Assembly: GCA_023525975.1 (NCBI GenBank)
Contig: CM042030.1
Coordinates: 25,972,350-26,036,349, forward strand
Source: Smallanthus sonchifolius
Lineage: Eukaryota; Streptophyta; Magnoliopsida; Asterales; Asteraceae
Direction: 5' to 3'
DNA: 64,000 nt
A program made the translations under genes and the position numbers. Under the pieces are notes generated by a model. That model ran no database searches. It was not told where the DNA came from and worked only from the letters and a program-made list of their open reading frames with translations. This document shows, piece by piece, positions 56,801 through 64,000 of this stretch; position 1 is the first letter of the stretch; each line of letters opens with the position of its first letter.

Positions 56801-57500
56801 TATTTTCTTTTTAAATGTGCATTTTATTGAGATTTTAATTATAAAATAAATTCCTATATTATTATATAAATATATTAATGTGTTTTAACCCGCAAAACCA
56901 CCCGTGGGCTCGGGTTTAGATTTTATAACTCAATTCTAATATTGTTTCACTTGCGTAACAATATATTATATTATTATAATTTCGAGTAAGACAATATATT
57001 TATATTATCTTTAAAACGTAAGTTCAATTTAAAATAATATATTAACATATTATTTTCGCTACGTTAATAACTTAATATAAACGTTTGCAAATATATAAAT
57101 AGTTATTGCACACGTTTGTGTTCTTGAATAAAATAATAGTTTTATTATTTGACACTTGTGATACTTGTTAAATCTAAAAATAATATATATGTTATATTAT
57201 TTTCTTAGACATTGTTTAATGGCGAAAACGCTCGGATATATTTATTATATTTAATTATTTGTCACTCGTCGCAAATCGTAGTCGTCTTAATTACTAATTA
57301 AAGAATTCTTATTCCCGTGGACACATTCGTCTACTCTTGATTAGTAGAGCGTTACTTTAGGACGTTCAATCTTCCGTGTTGTCGTCACATATTCCATTGT
57401 ATCCCTAATTGTTATGTGTAAAATTTTAGGGCATATGTAAGCCGTTGCAGGCTAACACTCGTGGTTCCAATTGTATTCTAGTGTGAACTACCTACGCCGT
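56801..57500. other. AT-rich DNA left of the G LTR
   Basis: No ORF. Repeated ATATTATATTATT phrases. It may be the U3 part of the G LTR, whose left end I could not place. Confidence 0.4.
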
Positions 57501-57502
57501 TC

Positions 57503-58361
57503 AAGTGAGTTTTCACGGCCCCTTTTTACTGTTTTAACTTGGGGGAGAAAACATGATTCAACTATTTTGAGATTTTTGTAATTCATATGTTATCAATGTT
57601 AAGGCTAAGCGTAACACGCTATCACTGAAAGTCCTCAACACACTTCGAATGATTCAACTATTTTGAGATTTTTGTAATTCATATGTTATCAATGTTAAGA
57701 CTAAGCGTAACACGCTATTACTGAAAGTCCTCATCACACATCGAACCGTTAATATGGAACTTAGCGAGGTAATATTTATTAGTACTACTGGGTTTGACAA
57801 ATCCCACCCGCGTTAGTCGCGCTAACTCGACTGGAACGGGTGAAATGTTAGCCTACTCACATCGTCGGGGTTGATAGACCTGGCAGGAGGCAAATAAACA
57901 AACAGTCAGCTTCGGTTGCGAGCGCTTAAGTTAAACATGAACATAGGTTAGCTACCTATAGATATATATTGAATGATCAATAAATCTGGTAAACGTTTAT
58001 TTATATACTGAAACCTGTGAATCCACCAACCTCGTGTTGACATCTTTTCTTGAATGTTTTCTCAGGTCGCTATGATAAGGCACAGGTGCACACATAGGAC
58101 ATGCATGGGATTCTCCTTTCGATTTATGTTTTATTAAACTGTTTGGACTATTTTGAATTGTGTTTGGTTTAGACTTTTGGACTTTTTGGGCGCGTGTGTT
58201 TTGCGCATTTACTTTCTTTACGCTTCTGCAATAAACTCTGATTGTTATGATATTTTCATTTGAGTCCCATGTAGAGTCGTTCAATGTAACTAATGACTGA
58301 GATCCTGGTTTGTCACTTCCCAAACGGTAAAACTCCGTTAGATGAATTTGGGTGTGTGACA
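57503..58361 (+). repeat. 5' LTR of element G (left end not resolved)
   Basis: Plus-oriented gypsy LTR. It has AAGTGAGTTTTCACGGCCCC at 57503, a 96-bp tandem duplication, GTTAGTCGCGCTAAC at 57812-57826, and ends GGGTGTGTGACA right before a primer binding site. Confidence 0.75.
57555..57746 (+). repeat. 96-bp tandem duplication in LTR G
   Basis: Two adjacent copies (57555-57650, 57651-57746) starting GATTCAACTATTTTGAGA, differing at only a few positions. Confidence 0.9.
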
Positions 58362-58363
58362 GA

Positions 58364-58382
58364 TTGGTATCAGAGCCATTGG
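58364..58382 (+). promoter_or_regulatory. Primer binding site of element G
   Basis: TTGGTATCAGAGCCATTGG, the initiator tRNA-Met complement, two bases after the LTR end. Confidence 0.92.
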
Positions 58383-58481
58383 TTATAGAGAACTTGGATT
58401 GCATACTAGACTCTAACCTCACTCATTAGTTACATGTCATAAACCTTGAATGTTTGGACTTATATATTATGTTACAGGATC

Positions 58482-58938
58482 ATGTCGTCAACTCCACCAC
58501 CATCACCTAAGGCACCTACCGTATCGTCCTCGGAGCCTAAAAGGCGTCGGACTAGTTCTAGTGACAACTCGGTGGAACAGGGTGAACCTAGTAATGCACG
58601 AGCAAGGAACATGACACTTAATTGGAGTGCATATCCGAAGATGATCCAAAGGTGGATCGAGATGGGAAATGTTCCATCGCCCTACTTTGGTTCTACTTCC
58701 TCATCCGCTACCTTACCTAGCTTGCCATGTACCATGGAACAAGCTTTTGCAGCTTTTGTATTTATTATAACTAAGGAGATGAAGGATTCCACTGATTAGA
58801 AACCGGGCATTCTAGAGAGAGAGCCACAAGGGGAAGAAAACAAGGTAGGAATTGAGCTTTTGACTGCTGAGCTAGCAGCAACAGACCAAGTGCATAACCT
58901 TTTGGTGGATCGGGTTACACATTTGGAGACGATGGTGG
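58482..58938 (+). pseudogene. Extra ORF upstream of gag in element G (first part)
   Basis: Starts MSSTPPPSPKAPTVSSSEPK, a proline/serine-rich basic N-terminus (KRRRTSSS may act as a nuclear signal). A TAG follows KEMKDSTD, and the frame continues as LLTAELAATDQVHNLLVDRV with heptad spacing. It is interrupted at 58938 by solo LTR H. The last five bases (ggtgg) are H's target duplication. Confidence 0.65.
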
Positions 58939-59034
58939 TGTAACATCCCAAAATGACGAAAAATAAAGTTAACGAGTTCAAGCGGGCCGAAGTCGGGCCG
59001 GGTCAGTCGTGAACCGGGCTTGGGGAGGTTTCCC

Positions 59035-59044
59035 CTATAAATAG
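59035..59044 (+). promoter_or_regulatory. TATA box of solo LTR H
   Basis: CTATAAATAG in a CCCCTATAAATAGTCC context, followed about 40 bp later by a GA-rich leader. Confidence 0.75.
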
Positions 59045-59398
59045 TCCAAGGCACTCATTCTTCTGCTCTTTGACATTCTAGAGAGAGAAAACCGTAGAGA
59101 GAGAAAGTGTCGGAATCACACAAGATTGCACCTGCTCGTGTCTCCTGCACTCGTGAAGAGAACCTCCAAAGCGGAATCGTCATCCAGGTAACCATTCGAG
59201 CTAAATCTGAGTTTTTAGTTCGTTTTTGGGTTTTCGGGTCTTGGGTGAAAATCGGACGTTTTTGTGGATGAAACTGAAAGATAATCATAGAATCGAATTC
59301 CTTAATGGAAAACGAACGTTTTGGATGCAACATGTTCGGGATCTTGACATGATCAGACCCGAAATGCGAAAGTTAGGGTTTTCGCGAAGAACAGGTCG

Positions 59399-59584
59399 TG
59401 CGCACTTGCTAAGTGCGCACGGAGCAGGTCCTGCGCACTTGCTAAGTGCGCAGGAGGAGGGTCCTGCGCACTTGCTAAGTGCGCAGGAGGAGGGACCTGC
59501 GCACTTGCTAAGTGCGCAGGAGGCAGGGTCTGCGCACTTGCTAAGTGCGCAGGCAGCAGGGTCTGCGCACTTGCTAAGTGCGCA
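59399..59584. repeat. Six hairpins with exact 33-bp period in LTR H
   Basis: Six perfect 21-bp inverted repeats (arms TGCGCACTT and AAGTGCGCA, loop GCT) start at 59399, 59432, 59465, 59498, 59531 and 59564. The 12-bp spacers vary (GGAGGAGGGTCC, GGCAGCAGGGTC). They lie about 360 bp downstream of the TATA box. Because the period is a multiple of three, both strands stay open, giving repetitive AHLLSAQ or AHLASAQ translations. Confidence 0.95.
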
Positions 59585-59795
59585 GACATCAGACTGGTTA
59601 AGTAAAGTTAGTATGTTTAGAAGGGTTAAACCGTTAGAGTCGGTAATGGTCTGATGTGTATGTAACTACTCAATTCAGATCGTACGTGAAGTCATTGGAC
59701 CTTCGTTTAGGACAACCGAGACTAGCTTATCAGGTGAGTTCTAGAGCCCTCTTTTAAATGTTTTGTTAATGTTTTTGGGCTGGTGTGCATACTTA

Positions 59796-59875
59796 CGAAA
59801 TGATGTTTAACGAAATGATGTTTAACGAAATGATGTTTAACGAAATGATGTTTTAACGAAATGATGTTTAACGAA
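59796..59875 (+). repeat. Tandem ACGAAATGATGTTTA repeat in LTR H
   Basis: Five adjacent copies of a 15-bp unit (one with an extra T), with a degenerate GAAAGGAAAGGTTTTGAAATG duplication downstream. Confidence 0.88.
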
Positions 59876-60982
59876 AGGAAAGGTTTTGAAATGTTGAAAC
59901 GATGTTTACGAAAGGAAAGGTTTTGAAATGTTTTTGCCAAAAAGGGTTACGAATGCTTTATGAACGGTTTAAATGAGGAAATGTTTAATGAGAAGAGAAA
60001 GAGGTAAAGGTTTTAAAGAAGTCATTACAAATCTAATCTGTGGAATGAATGGAATTGACGAATGAAGTCTGGGAATGAGATTCCCAGCCTTGTGGTAGAT
60101 TATGGACAGCGAGCCATAGTTGCCACAAGAACAACAGGGGCATTGTCTATGTGGCATGTCAATGGTTATGATGTTGTACAACTGGTAAAGGGAGTAACGA
60201 CGGTTACTCAGGGGTTAACGTGACCCTATGTAAGGTTAAATTATGATCCGACGATGTTATGGCTGAGAGTCATAACCGTCGATGGAAGTTGTCGGTTTAT
60301 GGACATGAGAGCCATAGGGGCAACTGAATGGGTATTGTCGGTCCTCGCGCAGTTAGCCTTGGGGGCAATACCAAAAGGGAATTGACGGAATGTATGGTAT
60401 TGTCGGTCTTCGTGCAGTTAAGCCTTAGGGGCAATACCATACTAAATGACGGAACGAAGGGTAACACAGATCTAGATAATAATGTATGACTTAAATGAAT
60501 GTTAAAAGTTTTAAAGAACGATCCGTTTAACGGTGTTTATGATTATGATGTTGATGATGATATGGGTACGAAACCTTTTTAAAGATATTATTATTACATG
60601 CTTTTGTGAAAGGTTTTACTAAATGAATGATGCGTTTTTGGCAAATGTTAATGTTAAAGTTTTTATTTGAAATGCTAGAACTCACCAACGTAGCTGACTT
60701 TTTAGTATGCACATTCAGGTTAAGGCAGGTATGGACGATGGGCGGCGATGCTTGGCAAGCGAGAAGAGTTACCCGGCCGATCATGAAGACTGGCATCCCG
60801 TTATGAGTTGTTTATGTTAAGTTTATGTAATTGACAATGTACGCTTCCGCATGTATGAACAAGTTTTTAGTTATGTTGAATGAATGATTCCGTTGCGTTA
60901 TTTGATATTCATGTTTAAGAACTGTTTGTGAATGAGTAAATCCAACGGGTGAGGCCTCCCGGGTTTGGGGCCTTACAGGTGG

Positions 60983-61249
60983 ACACTTCGGACCATGATG
61001 TAGGGGGATTCTGGAGAGAGTGACTAATCTGGAAGCCCAGCTGCAAGTAGCAGATCATGCTGCTGAGGGACTTCGGGAGAGAGTGACTCACTTAGAAGCC
61101 CAACTACAAGCAGCCCTATTTCCGAAGGACATTCCACTTTCGGACGACGAGGAGGAGCCCTTCGAGGATGAGCCCTTAGAGGAGGAGCCACCCGAGGAGG
61201 AACCGTTGAAGATCGACGATGCACACTCATACGTTTCTTCTTATGACTA
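60983..61249 (+). pseudogene. Extra ORF upstream of gag in element G (second part)
   Basis: Continues the ORF split by H. Two near-identical coiled-coil units, RVTNLEAQLQVADHAAEGLR and RVTHLEAQLQAALFPK, are followed by an acidic tail (DDEEEPFEDEPLEEEP) and the stop after YVSSYD. No zinc knuckle or enzyme motif. A coiled-coil accessory protein upstream of gag is inferred. Confidence 0.65.
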
Positions 61250-61511
61250 GGATGTTTGGTGATCTTTCTATTCTATCTTTCCTTTTCATTCATGTTTCGT
61301 TTATGTTATTTCTCTTTTCAAACCTAGATGGGTAAGGTTGTTCCCATTCAATAAAAGCATGAGAAGTTTAATGTTTTAGTTATTTATTTTGTAGCCTTAC
61401 AATTTATTTAATTTTCTAAATGTTAGATGTTGTATTTCCTTACTTGTACATAAATGATGTTTAATATGCGATATATTTCTCATTGTTTTGTATTTGTGAA
61501 TGTGAAGAATT
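61250..61511 (+). other. Spacer between extra ORF and gag in element G
   Basis: T-rich untranslated DNA with no ORF and no repeat of note. Confidence 0.6.
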
Positions 61512-62453
61512 ATGTCGGGAAGAGGACGTGGAGGTCATGCTGGTGGCTGAGGTACCATCAACATGACAGCAGCTGAGATGGCGGCACTAATCAACGATAG
61601 TGTGGCAGAGGCTCTCGCAGCACAGAATGCTACATGTAAATACTTTAGCTATTGACTAATGAGGTCAATCCATCTCTTAAAGAGCCTTTCCTAAGCTCTA
61701 TAATCCCAACCCTATATTATGCTTCTAAATCCAGGTCAACAGAATCAGCAGCCAGCCTGCACCTTCAAAACATTTATGGACTGTAAGCCCCACACTTTTA
61801 GTGGAGCAGAAGGAGCTGTCGTACTACTCCGGTGGTTCTAAAAAGTAGAATCGGTGATTGCTATGTGCAACTGCCCAGTGGCCAATCAGGTCTAGTTCGC
61901 CGCTGGAACTTTGGAGGGCCCGGCTCTCACATGGTGGAACGCTCAGGTCCAGATGTTGGGTCTAGTCATGGAAAATAGACTCCCATGGGAGGAGCTTAAG
62001 ACAATGATGAAGGAGGAGTACTGTCCTCGGGATGAAATTCAGAAATAGGAAGGAGAGTTCTGGAACCTGAAGATGGAAGGTTCTGAAATTGAGGTGTATA
62101 GCACTCGCTCCCATTAGCATGCTACCATATGCCCACATATGGTGACTCCGAACTACAAGAGGATTGGGTTGTATATTGGAGGTCTAGTGCCACAAATTCA
62201 AAGTATGGTTACTTCATCCAACCCTACTACCATCCAGAAGACGATCAGACTAGCCCACAAGCTATCCGATCAGGCGGTGACTCAAGGGACTTTACCCCCG
62301 AGAGGTTCGGTCTCTAAATCCACCGACAATCATAAGCGCAAGTTTGATCACCACTCCAACTCTCACTCCAGCTCCAAAGGACCCCAGCCCAACCAACCTC
62401 AGCAATAGCAGCAGAAGCGTAGGTGTGAGCATACTAAGAACTTCAACCAGATG
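61512..62453 (+). pseudogene. gag: Gypsy gag with intron (element G)
   Basis: Starts MSGRGRGGHAGG; then MTAAEMAALINDSVAEALAA, the 99-bp intron, and ACTFKTFMDCKPHTFSGAEG, GPALTWWNAQVQMLGL, EEYCPRDEIQK, EGEFWNLKMEGSEIEVYS and MYIGGLVPQIQ-like LYIGGLVPQIQSMVTSSNP. These are typical gypsy gag blocks. At least five in-frame TAG/TGA codons inactivate it. The zinc knuckle would follow but the LTR of element I cuts in at 62454. Confidence 0.88.
61636..61734 (+). other. 99-bp GT-AG intron inside gag of element G
   Basis: GTAAATACTT at the 5' end, a pyrimidine-rich 3' part and TCTAAATCCAG at the 3' end. Removing it joins a phase-1 codon (T plus GT) and the gag frame continues correctly into CTFKTF, while the unspliced frame does not. 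Confidence 0.72.
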
Positions 62454-64000
62454 TGTCACACCCCGCCAGGGCGGAAACGCGAGGCACGACGTTCACTGGT
62501 TTCCAAAGCATATGATTACCGCAAACACATACATGTAATTGGATACATAACTGAATTTAAAATATTTACATTACAAAATATCAACTTGAGTTTACAAATG
62601 TTTGAGATTTCGCAAATATGACTCAAGACCATGAGTTATACAAGAGAAATCCTCCCAAAAGCCGTATCCACGTGCATGCATGTAACCTACATTGCTAACC
62701 TGATGACCACGTTCAATTTCCTAAAAACATACTTAAAACTGTCAACACAAGGTTGGTGAGTTCACAAGTTATTATAAAGAGTTATCATAAACCCAATGTT
62801 TAAATCTGATCTTTTTGTCGATCAAAACTCTTTGTTAAACCTGATCATTTTAACCTGATCAGTACTCTTTCGTTTAAACCTGATCACTTTAACCTGATCA
62901 GAATTCTTTTTGTTAAACCTTATCACTTTACTCTGATCAGAACTCTTTACTTTAAAACCTGATCACTTTACCCGGATCAGAACTCTTTTGATAAACCTGA
63001 TCACTTTACCCTGATCAGAACTCTTTTGTGTAAAACCTGATCATTTTAACCTGATCAGAACTCTTTTGTGTAAAACCTGATCAATTTAACCTGATCAGAA
63101 CTCTTTTGTGTAAAACCTGATCATTTTAACCTGATCAGAACACTTTTGTGTAAAACCTGATCATTTTAACCTGATCAGAACTCTTTTGTGTAAAACCTGA
63201 TCATTTTAACCTGATCAGAACTCTTTTGTGTAAAACCTTATCATTTTAACCTGATCAGAACTCTTTTGTGTAAAACCTGATCATTTTAACCTGATTAGAA
63301 CTCTTTTGTGTAAAACATGATCATTTTAACCTGATCAGAACTCTTTTGTGTAAAACCTGATCATTTTAACCTGATCAGAACTCTTTTGTGTAAAACCTGA
63401 TCAGAACTCTTTTGTGTAAAACCTGATCATTTTAACCTGATCAGAACTCTTTTGTGTAAAACCTGATCATTTTAACCTGATCAGAACTCTTTTGTGAAAA
63501 TTACCAATGAATATGAATACTAATCCGATCTATTGACCCCATTTGTAGGCTTGCAAGGAATACAAAATAGTATATAATTTACGAGACCGTAACCAAACCC
63601 CAACTTTCTGTGCCTCCCCTCGCCTTTCTGCGAGTAAGACAATATGCGGTCATTCGGCCATTTTGACCCCTGGTTAGCGCGACTAACCATGACCGGAGGC
63701 GTCACCCCCAATAGTACTATTCATATAATCCCGGGCTAAATCCATAGCTAATGGTTACTAATTTATTACGAGGACTTTAAGCGCTTTATTGTTCCCTCAA
63801 TACATACATGCGGTCAGATCATTAGTTCCATTCATTTATACACAAAAGTCTTTTACAAGTATGTTTCCACCCCAAATCATTTCAAAACTTTAGAAAAAGG
63901 GGGATTAGTGAAACTCACCTCGACAGTATGAATGCTAGCAAATATTTGAATAACAGCAGATTCGCCTATACGTATCCTAATTACACAAGGATAACATACA
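62454..64000 (-). repeat. LTR of element I (runs off the window)
   Basis: Starts TGTCACACCCCGCCAGGGCG after agatg (62449-62453), inside the gag of G. The orientation is minus by comparison with LTR F. It carries a 40-bp minisatellite (62795-63498), GTTAGCGCGACTAAC (63673-63687), AATAGTACTATT (63710-63721) and AGGTGAGTT (63912-63920, minus). The far end is outside the window. Confidence 0.8.
62795..63498. repeat. 40-bp minisatellite in LTR I
   Basis: About 17 copies of a 40-bp unit built from CCTGATCATTTTAACC and TGATCAGAACTCTTTTGTGT. The right two thirds is nearly homogeneous; the left units are more diverged. One unit near 63390 is shortened by about 18 bp. Each unit contains two TGATCA palindromes. 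Confidence 0.95.

Larger units (their letters stand above)
58939..60977 (+). mobile_element. Solo LTR H, gypsy-type
   Basis: A 2039-bp unit, TGTAACATCCC...GGGGCCTTACA, flanked by ggtgg at 58934-58938 and 60978-60982. TATA box 59035-59044, a splice donor-like CAGGTAACC at 59186, hairpin array 59399-59584 and AGGTGAGTT at 59732-59740. No internal coding region, so a solo LTR left by LTR-LTR recombination. Confidence 0.9.

Noticed and set aside
59399..59584. Regular hairpin repeats with spacers resembling a CRISPR array
   Set aside because: The period is 33 bp with 12-bp, low-diversity spacers, it lies inside a plant solo LTR with a TATA box and target duplication, and no cas genes exist.
59226..59654. 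142-aa repetitive ORF as a real protein
   Set aside because: It is open on both strands because the hairpin period is 33 bp. It has no matching motif and lies in an LTR.
62795..63498. 40-bp direct repeats as a CRISPR or centromere satellite
   Set aside because: Units abut without unique spacers and the array is confined to one LTR.
1..64000. Ordinary host protein-coding gene
   Set aside because: Every long reading frame with recognisable motifs is retroelement-derived; the remaining short ORFs have no supporting signal.

Overview
The window is repeat-rich plant nuclear DNA with no convincing cellular protein gene. It consists almost entirely of LTR retrotransposons, many nested in one another. 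The Ty1/copia pieces carry a SIRE-like 3' accessory ORF, and the Ty3/gypsy pieces have very long LTRs (about 1.5-2.4 kb) starting TGTCACACCC or TGTAACA. From general knowledge this mixture points to an Asteraceae (daisy family) genome; that is inference, not a search result.

Left part (1-31174): one plus-strand copia element, 'Cop1', is split by later insertions. Its reverse transcriptase/RNase H reading frame can be followed through 1-690, 12287-12529, 21166-21200 (repeated at 23674-23709) and 28181-28550, and its 3' LTR is 30738-31174. Element A (691-12281, minus strand, TSD ccatg) is a three-LTR tandem element with an intact gag, a 235-aa accessory ORF in two copies, and no RT or integrase. 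Element B (12530-21160, minus, TSD cagga) is a degenerate chromovirus-like gypsy element. A 2.5 kb tandem duplication (about 21204-23709) copied B's gag 5' end, its LTR and the Cop1 flank. Solo LTR C (23710-28175, TSD catgg/caagg) is itself split by solo LTR D (24322-25836, TSD ctatt).

Middle (31175-42710): a pile of 3' ends of copia elements. Cop2 (31175-about 33498), K (34299-37339) and E (37537-about 42710, minus) each keep an accessory ORF and an LTR but no pol. A gypsy LTR fragment (33499-34298) and another LTR-like piece (40986-about 41342) lie among them. The accessory ORF is recognisably one protein family in A, Cop1, Cop2 and E, with a related coiled-coil version in K.

Right part (42711-64000): AT-rich DNA with a tRNA-like pol III unit (43803-43875), an unrecognised 97-aa ORF and degenerate repeats. 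Then comes gypsy element F (46617-56757, minus, TSD gtatg), nearly intact but with two nonsense codons and an altered RT catalytic motif. After it a plus-strand gypsy element G (LTR end 58361, primer binding site, an extra coiled-coil ORF, and a gag with a 99-bp intron) is split by solo LTR H (58939-60977, TSD ggtgg) and cut off by the LTR of element I (from 62454).

The most notable signals are not genes. First, nearly every LTR family has its own reiterated short CpG-containing palindrome or inverted motif near its TATA box. In three copia elements the same motif recurs in internal untranslated DNA. Second, a 9-bp splice-donor-like motif AGGTGAGTT, followed by a GCCCC/T-rich tract, sits at a comparable place in almost every gypsy-type LTR seen here. 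Third, a pair of inverted motifs (GTTAG-N5-CTAAC and AATAGTACTATT) is held about 22 bp apart in four LTRs.
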